Below are positions 7,540-14,156 of a DNA stretch of 14,291 nucleotides, in pieces (within the stretch, counting starts at the first letter, position 1; each line of letters begins with the position of its first letter). This stretch comes from Pseudomonadota bacterium (GTDB lineage: Bacteria; Pseudomonadota; Gammaproteobacteria; Pseudomonadales; Oceanobacteraceae): the NCBI GenBank assembly GCA_023399105.1, contig JAEWQT010000224.1:1-14291 (forward strand), written 5' to 3'. Below the pieces are notes generated by a model that made no database searches, was not told the origin of the DNA, and saw only the letters and a program-made list of their open reading frames with translations. The position numbers and the translations under genes are program-made.

Positions 7540-8148
7540 TTACCGTTTAGTAGTAACTGTGCCCAGCTGCTGCAGATACGCAACCAGAGCTTCGATTTCA
7601 GGCATACCATCAACAGCGTCTTTGGCCCCTTCGATGTCATCCGCTGTGTACGGTACGCCGACCATACGCAGAGCTTTCATCTTCTTCGGAGTCAGGCGGC
7701 CATCGACTTTGTTTTCGAACAGCCAGGGGTAAGACGGCATGATGGACTCAGGTACCACGTCACGCGGGTTGTACATGTGCGCGCGGTGCCATTCATCAGA
7801 GTAACGGCCACCCAGACGAGCCAGGTCAGGACCGGTACGCTTGGAGCCCCACAGGAACGGATGCTCATACACATGCTCACCAGAGGTAGAGAACGGACCA
7901 TAACGCTCAGTTTCAGCGCGGAACGGACGTACCATCTGGGTGTGGCATACGTGGCAACCTTCACGGATATAAATATCGCGGCCTTCCAGCTGAGCAGCGT
8001 TCAGCGGCTTCAGACCTTCCGCCGGTTGAGTGGTGTCTTCATGGAAGAACAGCGGCACGATCTCAACCAGACCACCCCAGCTCAGGGCGATCACGATCAT
8101 TACCACCATCAACGGCAGGCTTTTCTCAATATTGTCGTGCTTAATCAT
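7540..8148 (-). CDS. ccoO: cbb3 oxidase subunit II, monoheme cytochrome c CcoO
   Basis: This 202-residue subunit has an uncleaved N-terminal membrane helix (about 11-33) and a periplasmic cytochrome c domain. The heme site is C65-H-V-C68-H69 in [15 protein letters not shown], and SIMPSYPWL supplies the distal methionine M137. It relays electrons from CcoP to the low-spin heme of CcoN. AAGGAG lies nine bases upstream of ATG 8148, overlapping the ccoN stop region; the genes are 13 bp apart. The length and motifs match CcoO/FixO throughout. Confidence 0.97.
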   Translation of the reverse strand: MIKHDNIEKSLPLMVVMIVIALSWGGLVEIVPLFFHEDTTQPAEGLKPLNAAQLEGRDIYIREGCHVCHTQMVRPFRAETERYGPFSTSGEHVYEHPFLWGSKRTGPDLARLGGRYSDEWHRAHMYNPRDVVPESIMPSYPWLFENKVDGRLTPKKMKALRMVGVPYTADDIEGAKDAVDGMPEIEALVAYLQQLGTVTTKR

Positions 8149-8161
8149 GTCTCACTACTCC

Positions 8162-9595
8162 TTAAGCCTGGGCTGCTGCAGCATTGCCAGCTTCTTTGTT
8201 GGCAGCGCGGACAGTCATGAACACGTTGTACGCCATAATCAGCATACCCAGCAGGAACAGGGCACCACCGATTACACGCACCACGTAACCACCGTGAGAC
8301 GCTTCAACCGATTCAACAAAGCTGTAAGTCAGAGTGCCGTCGGCGTTAACTGCACGCCACATCAGACCTTGCATAATACCGTTCACCCACATAGAGGCGA
8401 TGTACAGCACAGTACCGATGGTAGACAGCCAGAAGTGGGTGTTGATCAGGGAGATGGAGTGCATCTCACCGGCTTTGCGGCCGAACATGATCGGGATCAG
8501 GTGGTACAGAGCACCGATAGACACCATAGCAACCCAGCCCAGAGCGCCGGAGTGAACGTGGCCGATGGTCCAGTCGGTGTTGTGAGACAGCGCGTTTACG
8601 GTCTTGATCGACATCATCGGGCCTTCGAAGGTAGACATACCGTAGAAGGACAGAGACACCACCAGGAAGCGCAGGATCGGGTCGTTACGCAGTTTGTGCC
8701 AGGCACCAGACAGCGTCATCATACCGTTGATCATACCGCCCCAGCTTGGTGCCAGCAGGATCAGAGACATAACCATACCGGCAGTCTGAGCCCAGTCCGG
8801 CAGTGCGGAGTAGTGCAGGTGGTGACCACCAGCCCAAACGTAGATAGAAATCAGCGCCCAGAAGTGCACGATGGACAGACGGTAAGAGTAAACCGGACGA
8901 CCAGCCTGCTTCGGCACGAAGTAGTACATAATCCCTAAGAAGCCTGCAGTCAGGAAGAAACCTACCGCGTTATGGCCCCACCACCATTGAATCATGGCGT
9001 CGATAGTACCGGCGTATACAGAGTAAGACTTGGTCAGGGAAACCGGTACAGCCAGGTTGTTACCGATGTACAGGATCGCAATCATGATCATGAACGCAGC
9101 GAAGAACCAGTTGGCAACATAGATGTGGCTTTCTTTACGAATGGCCACGGTGCCCAGGAAGTTCACAACGTAAGCCACCCACACCAGCGCAACCAGAATA
9201 TCAATCGGCCATTCCAGCTCGGCGTATTCTTTAGTACTGGTCATACCCAGCGGCAGAGTGATAGCCGCCAGCACAATCACAACCTGCCAGCCCCAGAAGG
9301 TGAAGCTTGCCAGCGTGTCCGAGAACAGACGGGTACGACAGGTGCGCTGCACAATGTAGTAGGAGGTTGCAAACAGGGCAGAACCGCCAAATGCAAAAAT
9401 AACTGCGTTGGTGTGTAACGGACGCAGACGTCCGAACGACAGCCATGGCAGATCAAAGTTCAGTGCGGGCCAGGCCAGCTGGGCAGCGATGAGGACACCG
9501 ACTGTCATACCAACAATGCCCCAAACTACGGTCATGATGGCAAACTGTCTTACCACCTTGTAGTTGTACTCGGGATGGTCAAATGCTGTGCTCAT
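8162..9595 (-). CDS. ccoN: cbb3-type cytochrome c oxidase catalytic subunit I CcoN
   Basis: This 477-residue, 12-helix protein is the proton-pumping oxygen-reducing subunit of a C-type heme-copper oxidase, used at low oxygen. Predicted ligands are H61 and H348 for low-spin heme b, H346 for heme b3, and H208, H258 and H259 for CuB. Y252 in [11 protein letters not shown] is the C-family cross-linked tyrosine, on a different helix from that in A-family oxidases. Numbering is one off from the Pseudomonas stutzeri CcoN structure as I recall it. ATG 9595 gives the family-like [18 protein letters not shown]; the ribosome-binding site (GGA) is weak. It leads the ccoNOQP operon. Only one copy of the operon is present in this window, whereas some pseudomonads have two in tandem. 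Confidence 0.97.
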   Translation of the reverse strand: MSTAFDHPEYNYKVVRQFAIMTVVWGIVGMTVGVLIAAQLAWPALNFDLPWLSFGRLRPLHTNAVIFAFGGSALFATSYYIVQRTCRTRLFSDTLASFTFWGWQVVIVLAAITLPLGMTSTKEYAELEWPIDILVALVWVAYVVNFLGTVAIRKESHIYVANWFFAAFMIMIAILYIGNNLAVPVSLTKSYSVYAGTIDAMIQWWWGHNAVGFFLTAGFLGIMYYFVPKQAGRPVYSYRLSIVHFWALISIYVWAGGHHLHYSALPDWAQTAGMVMSLILLAPSWGGMINGMMTLSGAWHKLRNDPILRFLVVSLSFYGMSTFEGPMMSIKTVNALSHNTDWTIGHVHSGALGWVAMVSIGALYHLIPIMFGRKAGEMHSISLINTHFWLSTIGTVLYIASMWVNGIMQGLMWRAVNADGTLTYSFVESVEASHGGYVVRVIGGALFLLGMLIMAYNVFMTVRAANKEAGNAAAAQA

Positions 9596-9651
9596 GATTG
9601 GATTCCATTTAACAGCGAGGGTTGAGGGTTAAAAAAATCGGCGTAATTATG

Positions 9652-9682
9652 GTGTTTGACCGCCGCCAATGCAATCAAACAC
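9652..9682. repeat. Interrupted inverted repeat with a second, weaker ANR-like box
   Basis: GTGTTTGA (9652-9659) and TCAAACAC (9675-9682) are exact inverted copies separated by 15 bp. On the minus strand the interval holds TTGGCGGCGGTCAA (9669-9656), one mismatch from the FNR-family form TTGAC-N4-GTCAA. A weak -10 (TTTAAC, 9633-9628) stands at the class II distance, which would place a start near 9621. It is a possible proximal ccoN promoter, weaker than the distal box. Confidence 0.35.
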
Positions 9683-9702
9683 AGGAAAAACACCTGATTT
9701 TA

Positions 9703-9720
9703 CAGCAGGTTAACCTGCTG
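9703..9720. repeat. Perfect 18-bp palindrome in the ccoN leader
   Basis: CAGCAGGTTAACCTGCTG is identical to its reverse complement over all 18 bases and lies 108 bp upstream of ccoN. It could be an operator for a dimeric regulator or form an RNA hairpin with a TTAA loop. No U-run follows on either strand, so it is not a classical terminator. I do not recognise the site. Confidence 0.6.
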
Positions 9721-9745
9721 ATTCCGGTACTCTCTGGTTACCTTG

Positions 9746-9760
9746 TGAGAATCATTCTCA
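9746..9760. promoter_or_regulatory. Fur-like perfect 7-1-7 palindrome
   Basis: TGAGAATCATTCTCA is a perfect 7-1-7 inverted repeat differing from the Fur consensus TGATAATNATTATCA only at one symmetric position pair. GAGAAT-type half-sites are common in pseudomonad Fur boxes. It lies 151 bp upstream of ccoN, between the distal ANR-type promoter and the gene. No other gene starts next to it. Confidence 0.55.
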
Positions 9761-9827
9761 GGCAATCCGGAAAGACCCTGCCGCACACCATTACAGATTC
9801 CGGGTCTGTCGGAATACGGTTGAGGTG

Positions 9828-9868
9828 ATCATATTCAAGTCGCTGTTACCCACATTGATATAGCGCAA
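9828..9868 (-). promoter_or_regulatory. Candidate ANR-activated (class II) promoter for ccoNOQP
   Basis: The minus strand reads TTGCGCTATATCAA (9868-9855), an FNR/FixK-type box, then 21 bp, then TATGAT (9833-9828), five of six matches to the -10 consensus. In class II FNR promoters the box is centred near -41.5 with about 22 bp to the -10, so the geometry fits within one base. A start near 9821 would give a leader of about 225 nt that includes the Fur-like and 18-bp palindromes. Confidence 0.55.
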
Positions 9869-9981
9869 GAAGTTCCGGTGGTGGTAATCAGGCTGTTATC
9901 GGGTGTTGACGGGATTGGGTTTGAAAGTGGAATAGCTGGATGTTTTAAGTGGCTATTGTTTCATTTTTGTTCTTTTTAATG

Positions 9982-10005
9982 CCGGAGCGGTAAAAACCGC
10001 TCCGA
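9982..10005 (-). terminator. Hairpin downstream of the ABM-fold gene
   Basis: CGGAGCGGT (9983-9991) and ACCGCTCCG (9996-10004) form a perfect 9-bp stem with an AAAA loop, 16 bp past the ABM stop. On the minus strand it is followed by GCATTAAAAAG rather than a U-run, so it may be a stabilising or inefficient terminating hairpin. It isolates the gene from the ccoN control region. Confidence 0.45.
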
Positions 10006-10020
10006 AACGTGCCAGCCAGA

Positions 10021-10302
10021 TCAGGCCTGCAGCAGGGTGATTTTCTCTTCCTGCTCCAGAATCGGCTTAATGGCATCAATCAGTTTTTTGCGGTCTTCAG
10101 AATGTGACCACTGATACCAGGCTTCTTCACTCTGCCAGTTGGTGATAATCACCCGATGATTGGCATTCTTCACATCTTTGTAGTTCACCCCGGATACATA
10201 ACCAGGCGCCTCCAGCATGGTGCGCAGCATGCTCTTAATAGTGGCTTCGTAGGTGGACTCCATACCTTCGGCGATAACCCGCTCGATGATCACCTTCAAC
10301 AT
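10021..10302 (-). CDS. Antibiotic biosynthesis monooxygenase (ABM)-fold protein
   Basis: This 93-residue protein fits the dimeric alpha-beta barrel ABM family. It has an opening beta strand (MLKVIIERVI), a helix over about 15-31, the turn EAPGYVSG (31-38), a strand ending ITNW (53-56), then SEEAWYQWSHSEDRKKL (58-74) and a final ITLL strand. Such small standalone proteins include quinol monooxygenases, heme-degrading IsdG-type enzymes and many of unknown role. The Asn-Trp-His triad of IsdG-type enzymes is not present at matching positions (residue 7 is Glu), so heme degradation is not supported. AAGGA lies eight bases upstream of ATG 10302. It is transcribed divergently from the TonB-dependent receptor, and no signal peptide is seen, so it is cytoplasmic. 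The substrate is unknown. Confidence 0.85.
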   Translation of the reverse strand: MLKVIIERVIAEGMESTYEATIKSMLRTMLEAPGYVSGVNYKDVKNANHRVIITNWQSEEAWYQWSHSEDRKKLIDAIKPILEQEEKITLLQA

Positions 10303-10361
10303 ACGCGTTTCCTTATTCAGTAATTATGGATAAAAGCAGCAAAGCCCAATTGGCCATTCGC

Positions 10362-10390
10362 GTTATACGTTAGTGGCGTGGCTGTGCTAA
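10362..10390 (-). promoter_or_regulatory. Candidate sigma-70 promoter for the ABM-fold gene
   Basis: On the minus strand TTAGCA (10390-10385, four of six -35 matches) is separated by exactly 17 bp from TATAAC (10367-10362, five of six -10 matches). It would start about 50 bp upstream of the ABM gene. No operator symmetry overlaps it. Confidence 0.45.
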
Positions 10391-10480
10391 TGCAATCGTT
10401 GAGCAGCACCTGTTTATGGGGATGTTAATCAATCTCAATTAAAAGTTCCCTTGTGATAATAAAAAAATAATATCAAAAGT

Positions 10481-10520
10481 TAATAAAAGCGTTTCTCATT
10501 TAGATTGGCTTTGTTAGTAT
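10481..10520 (+). promoter_or_regulatory. Fur-box-like site and extended -10 promoter of the TonB receptor
   Basis: The 21-bp site 10481-10501 reads TAATAAAA, then GCGT, then TTCTCATTT. Its reverse complement carries AAATGAGAA, the common start of pseudomonad Fur boxes. An extended -10 (TGTTAGTAT, hexamer 10515-10520) begins 13 bp after the site, so bound repressor would cover the -35 region. The same arrangement recurs at 12901-12940 before the PepSY gene. Confidence 0.6.
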
Positions 10521-10575
10521 GCCCTGGCTTTCGGGGGAGGACCGCAACAAGACGAGTCGTCCGGATACAACAGCA

Positions 10576-10603
10576 GGTGGCTGGGGGCAGCTACCGACAG
10601 AGG
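10576..10603 (+). other. Leader hairpin just upstream of the TonB receptor ribosome-binding site
   Basis: GGTGGCTG (10576-10583) and CAGCTACC (10588-10595) pair over 8 bp (one G-U) with a GGGG loop, ending four bases before the ribosome-binding site AGAGG (10599-10603). An 11-bp palindrome GACGAGTCGTC lies at 10550-10560. The roughly 85-nt leader is therefore structured. No known riboswitch is recognised. Confidence 0.35.
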
Positions 10604-10610
10604 ATCAATC

Positions 10611-12779
10611 ATGAAGAAGCACACCAATACAGCCATGCGCAAAGCGCTGCTGCCACTGGCCATTGCCGCCGTCAGCCTGAATGTTCAGGCGCAGGAACAG
10701 GGCGATGCCGTACAACTTTCCAACATGGTGGTCTCAGCGGCGGGTTTTGAACAGTCCGTTATGGATGCACCGGCCAGCATTACGGTTATTGATCGTGAAG
10801 AACTGGAAACTAAGCGTTACCGCGATCTTGCTGAAGCTTTGTCGGGTATTGAAGGTATTGATGTGCTCGGCAGTACCGGTAAAGCCGGTGGTCTGGATAT
10901 CCGTATTCGCGGCATGAGCAGCGAATACACTCTGATTTTGTGGGATGGTCGTCGTCAGAATCTGGCTGGTAACTCTACGCCGAACGGATTTGGTGATACG
11001 CAAAACAGCATTATGCCGCCGCTATCTGCCATTGAGCGCATTGAAGTGATTCGTGGCCCGATGTCTACTCTGTACGGCGCCGATGCTTTAGGTGGTGTGA
11101 TTAACATTATTACCCGTAAGGTGGCCACCGAGTGGGGCGGTAACATCCGGATCGAAGCCGGTGTTCCGGAAGATAGCGCCTGGGGCCAAAGCCGCAAGGT
11201 GGATGTTTATGCCACAGGGCCTCTGGTGGAAGGTTTGGCCGGTTTGGCGGTGCGCGCGGGAGTGTATGACCGTGAAGCGTCTGATCTTATTGCTGCTCCG
11301 GGGTTAACACCGTCTGGCCGTAATCCGGCTCCGGCTGAATCTGATCAATACAATGTTGGCGCGCGTCTGACCGTCACACCTACAGAGAATCACGATATTT
11401 GGTTTGATGTTGATTATGTTGATACTCGTTACAACAACGAAGATTCCCGCTTAGGTACCCTGGATACTCCCTCTAGCATCAGAGGCTATGAAGACGAGCT
11501 GGGCTTTAAGCGCAGCCAGATTGCGCTGGGCCATAATGGCCGCTTTGCTGCCGGTACGCTGGAATCCAGCATTATGCAGACTGTAAACGAAACCGAGGGT
11601 CGCACCATTCCCTCGGCGGCCAGACTGGCAGGGGATCCCTCGATTGGTAAGGCTCGTGAGTTAGAAACTACCAATACCGTTATTGATACCAAGTACGTAG
11701 CTCCTGTTGGCCAGTCCAACCGTATTACAATCGGTGGCCAATACTGGGATGCCGAATTGGTCGATGGCTTGCTTCCACAAGATACCCATGAACAGACTAT
11801 GTGGTCATTTTTTGCTGAAGATGAGTGGCACGTTCTGGATAATCTCGCTGCAACCATCGGTGCTCGTTACGACGACCATGATGCCTTTGGTGGTCATGTC
11901 AGCCCACGCGTTTATCTGGTCTGGAATACCTCTGACCAAGTAACTGTGAAGGGTGGTATTAGTCAGGGTTTTAAAACCCCGCGTATTGATCAGTTAATTG
12001 ATGGTGTCAGTGGCATCGGCGGGCAGGGTACCAATATTTCGATTGGTAACCCGAATTTAGAACCAGAAATCAGTACTACTACGGAACTGGGAGTACTGTT
12101 CGACAATATGCGGGGTTTAAGCGGTTCAGCAACAGCTTTCCACAATAAAATTGACGACAAAATTGCCAGCGAAGGCAGCTGTACCGAGCAGTTTATTTCC
12201 AGCTGTTCTGCTAACCCCACGGCTACTTACAGCATTAACATTGATGAGGCTGAAACCTGGGGTGTGGAACTGGGCTTAGGGTTGCCATTGGTTGAGGACG
12301 TATTGGCATTGCATGTTAATTACACCTGGACTGACAGTGAAGTGACTGAAGGTGGTAAAAAGAATGGCCAGCTCAGTAACACCCCTGAACACATGGCTAA
12401 TGCTACCTTACGCTGGACCTTGAACGAGCAGGCCAATCTGTGGTTGCGTGGTCAATATCGCAGCGACAGCAATCGTTTTTCTGGTGCTATCAGCGAATTG
12501 AGCGCTGCTAATCGTAAAATTTACGATGCGGTCGGTGACCTGAAAGGATACACCCTGTTTGAATTAGGTGGCTCTTATAAGGTTTCAGAAACCCTGTCGT
12601 TGAATGCCTCGGTATCAAACCTGCTGGACAAGGATTTTACTGAATACGCCAGCTACGATTCGGATAACGATGGCATCAACGATGCGTATGCCAGCAAATA
12701 CTTCCAGAGTTCTTCCAGTGTGGCGGGGACAACGTTGCCCGGTCGTACTTTCTGGTTATCCGCTAATCTGAGCTTCTGA
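10611..12779 (+). CDS. TonB-dependent outer-membrane receptor, CirA/IrgA/FepA-like
   Basis: This 722-residue protein imports an iron chelate across the outer membrane using TonB energy. A signal peptide ends near VQA (residue 27). LSNMVVSA (36-43) is the likely TonB box. The plug domain spans about 45-170 with RGMSSEYTLILWDGRR (100-115), NGFGDTQ (125-131) and IERIEVIRGPMSTLYGADALGG (141-162); these blocks are closest in form to IrgA/CirA catecholate-siderophore receptors. The 22-strand barrel follows and ends in the C-terminal phenylalanine of LSANLSF. An external loop has a C-x9-C pair in GSCTEQFISSCS. Near the C terminus, D683, D685, D687 and D691 form a DxDxDG calcium-loop pattern. AGAGG lies seven bases before ATG 10611. 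The promoter has a Fur-like box. The substrate is not proven; heme is less likely because no FRAP/NPNL block was noticed. Confidence 0.93.
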   Translation: MKKHTNTAMRKALLPLAIAAVSLNVQAQEQGDAVQLSNMVVSAAGFEQSVMDAPASITVIDREELETKRYRDLAEALSGIEGIDVLGSTGKAGGLDIRIRGMSSEYTLILWDGRRQNLAGNSTPNGFGDTQNSIMPPLSAIERIEVIRGPMSTLYGADALGGVINIITRKVATEWGGNIRIEAGVPEDSAWGQSRKVDVYATGPLVEGLAGLAVRAGVYDREASDLIAAPGLTPSGRNPAPAESDQYNVGARLTVTPTENHDIWFDVDYVDTRYNNEDSRLGTLDTPSSIRGYEDELGFKRSQIALGHNGRFAAGTLESSIMQTVNETEGRTIPSAARLAGDPSIGKARELETTNTVIDTKYVAPVGQSNRITIGGQYWDAELVDGLLPQDTHEQTMWSFFAEDEWHVLDNLAATIGARYDDHDAFGGHVSPRVYLVWNTSDQVTVKGGISQGFKTPRIDQLIDGVSGIGGQGTNISIGNPNLEPEISTTTELGVLFDNMRGLSGSATAFHNKIDDKIASEGSCTEQFISSCSANPTATYSINIDEAETWGVELGLGLPLVEDVLALHVNYTWTDSEVTEGGKKNGQLSNTPEHMANATLRWTLNEQANLWLRGQYRSDSNRFSGAISELSAANRKIYDAVGDLKGYTLFELGGSYKVSETLSLNASVSNLLDKDFTEYASYDSDNDGINDAYASKYFQSSSSVAGTTLPGRTFWLSANLSF

Positions 12780-12798
12780 TTTTTCAGATCATCCCAAC

Positions 12799-12830
12799 AA
12801 GCCGCACCCCAGGGTGCGGCTTTGTCGTTT
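12799..12830 (+). terminator. Terminator after the TonB receptor gene
   Basis: AAGCCGCACC (12799-12808) and GGTGCGGCTT (12813-12822) pair perfectly over 10 bp with a CCAG loop, followed by TGTCGTTT, a short and interrupted U-run. It starts 19 bp past the receptor stop and lies ahead of the PepSY promoter, so the two transcription units are separate. Confidence 0.75.
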
Positions 12831-12900
12831 CTGCCTCGCAATAATGGGGTACCAAAACCCCGCAGACTCTGCCAAATCAGTACATAAAAATTCAAGATGC

Positions 12901-12940
12901 TAATAAAAACACTTCTTATTTGCATGATGTCTGGTACACT
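12901..12940 (+). promoter_or_regulatory. Fur-box-like site and extended -10 promoter of the PepSY operon
   Basis: The 21-bp site 12901-12921 reads TAATAAAA, then ACAC, then TTCTTATTT, matching the receptor site at 17 of 21 positions. An extended -10 (TGGTACACT, hexamer 12935-12940) begins exactly 13 bp after it, as upstream of the receptor. The expected start is near 12947, giving a leader of about 50 nt. Confidence 0.6.
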
Positions 12941-12996
12941 TTCGATCCAGTTAAACACCACAGCCTTCCGGCCTTACCGCTGAGTTTTAGCACCCC

Positions 12997-13617
12997 ATGA
13001 ACACATCAACACCAGCCCGTATTACCAACCGCCTGTCATTCGGCACCCTGCGCCAGTGGCATTGGATCAGCTCGGCGGTGTGTCTGGTCGGCATGGTGTT
13101 GTTCGCCTTTACCGGCATCACCTTAAATCACGCTGGTGATATTGAAGCCAAACCCGTTACCACCACGCTGGAAGTGGAATTAACCGCAGGCTTGCTGAAA
13201 ACCCTGCACAACCGCAGCGAAGGCCCGTTACCGCTGGCGGTGCGGCAATGGTTGCTGCAGGAACACGGTATTAATACTCCGGCCAGCGCCGCCGAATGGG
13301 ATGGCAACGAACTGTATTTGGGCATGCCCAAACCCGGCGGCGACGCCTGGCTGAGCATCGAACTGGACAGCGGTTATTTAATTTACGAAAACACCGAGCG
13401 TGGCGTTATTTCTTATTTGAACGACCTGCACAAAGGCCGTAATACCGGCACCGCCTGGAGCTGGTTTATCGATATTTTTTCCGTGCTGTGTCTGGTGTTT
13501 TCCCTCAGTGGTTTATGGCTGCTGGTGCGTTACGCCCAACAACGCCCCGGCACCTGGCCGATGGTGGCCCTGGGTGTGGTTATTCCGCTGTTAATTATTA
13601 TTTTGAGCGTGCATTAA
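12997..13617 (+). CDS. PepSY-associated transmembrane helix protein
   Basis: This 206-residue inner-membrane protein has three helices: about 21-43, 155-177 and 186-205. The first two bracket a periplasmic domain of about 110 residues with one PepSY-like unit. WHW (21-23), GITLNHAG (40-47) and LHKGRNTG (144-151) are conserved in the PepSY-TM family, and H22, H45 and H145 sit at membrane edges where they could ligate heme. Larger relatives such as FpvG and PiuB-type proteins act in reductive release of iron from siderophores, so an electron-transfer or ferric-reductase role is plausible but unproven for this short form. ATG 12997 lacks a strong ribosome-binding site; no better in-frame start was seen. 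AAGGAG for the next gene overlaps its stop codon, so the two are coupled. Confidence 0.85.
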   Translation: MNTSTPARITNRLSFGTLRQWHWISSAVCLVGMVLFAFTGITLNHAGDIEAKPVTTTLEVELTAGLLKTLHNRSEGPLPLAVRQWLLQEHGINTPASAAEWDGNELYLGMPKPGGDAWLSIELDSGYLIYENTERGVISYLNDLHKGRNTGTAWSWFIDIFSVLCLVFSLSGLWLLVRYAQQRPGTWPMVALGVVIPLLIIILSVH

Positions 13618-13626
13618 GGAGTGATT

Positions 13627-14142
13627 ATGAAAAACGCATTACTGCCCGCAGCCCTGCTGCTGGCCGCCACACTGCCGGTGCAGGCGGCAGAATTAAACGT
13701 CTCGGTGGAGCTGCCCAAGCTCACCGTAGCCGAATACCACAAGCCCTATGTGGCGGTGTGGATTGAAGACAGCAACAAACAAGTGGTCAGCAATTTGGCC
13801 GTTTGGTACGACGCCAAAATGAAAAATAACGAAGGTGAAAAATGGCTGAAAGACATGCGCCAATGGTGGCGTAAAACCGGCCGCACCTTAACCATGCCGG
13901 TCGATGGCGTTACCGGTGCCACTCAGGGCCCGGGCCAATACGATCTCAGCTTTACCTCTGGCAAGGCGCCATTAAACAGCCTGGCCGCCGGTGATTACAC
14001 CCTGCGCGTTGAAGCCGCGCGCGAAGTGGGCGGTCGTGAAGTGGTCGATATTCCGTTCAACTGGCCACAAGCCAAAGCCGCTACGTTCACCGCCACCGGC
14101 AGCACCGAACTGGGTGCCGTGGCCGTCAGCATTAAACCCTGA
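13627..14142 (+). CDS. DUF2271 periplasmic protein
   Basis: This 171-residue protein has a signal peptide (about 1-21, LPVQA-AE) and a soluble beta-sandwich-like remainder. YVAVWIED, the tryptophan-rich WLKDMRQWWRKTG and DGVTGATQGPGQYDLSF are typical of DUF2271, a family with no established function. ATG 13627 is chosen because AAGGAG (13616-13621) lies five bases upstream; the in-frame GTG at 13621 falls inside that site. It begins 9 bp after the PepSY stop and precedes the DUF4198 gene by 14 bp. The association with a TonB receptor, a PepSY protein and DUF4198 recurs in gammaproteobacteria in my experience of such loci, and suggests a periplasmic step in metal uptake. Confidence 0.85.
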   Translation: MKNALLPAALLLAATLPVQAAELNVSVELPKLTVAEYHKPYVAVWIEDSNKQVVSNLAVWYDAKMKNNEGEKWLKDMRQWWRKTGRTLTMPVDGVTGATQGPGQYDLSFTSGKAPLNSLAAGDYTLRVEAAREVGGREVVDIPFNWPQAKAATFTATGSTELGAVAVSIKP

Positions 14143-14156
14143 GCAGGAGCATTCGT

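Larger units (their letters stand above)
9596..10020. other. 425-bp intergenic control region between ccoN and the ABM gene
   Basis: No convincing gene is seen here; the short plus-strand reading frame at 9622-9828 lacks a ribosome-binding site and crosses the palindromes. The region holds the ANR-type promoter, the Fur-like box, two palindromic elements, and a small perfect stem ATTCCG/CGGAAT at 9797-9815. A T-rich stretch at 9951-9979 precedes the hairpin that follows the ABM gene. A small RNA is possible, but no terminator of the usual form was found for one. Confidence 0.6.
10303..10610. other. 308-bp divergent intergenic region with AT-rich core
   Basis: The left part holds the ABM promoter. 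The core from about 10428 to 10490 is strongly AT-rich and includes TGATAAT (10454-10460), a full Fur half-site, within an imperfect inverted repeat TGATA-N12-TATCA (10454-10475). This could act as an UP element or a second Fur site. The right part is the receptor promoter and its leader. Confidence 0.5.

Noticed and set aside
8030..8938. Plus-strand 302-codon reading frame opposite ccoO and ccoN
   Set aside because: It is His/Gln/Arg-rich, the usual antisense shadow of a membrane-protein gene, and spans two real genes.
9797..9815. Stem ATTCCG/CGGAAT as terminator of a small RNA
   Set aside because: The stem is only six pairs and no T-tract follows on either strand.
9622..9828. Plus-strand 68-codon reading frame in the ccoN upstream region
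   Set aside because: It has no ribosome-binding site or recognisable motif and runs through several palindromic control elements, so it is most likely not translated.
10021..10302. ABM-fold protein as an IsdG/MhuD-type heme oxygenase
   Set aside because: Residue 7 is Glu rather than the catalytic Asn, and no His stands ten residues after the candidate Trp, so the triad is not supported.
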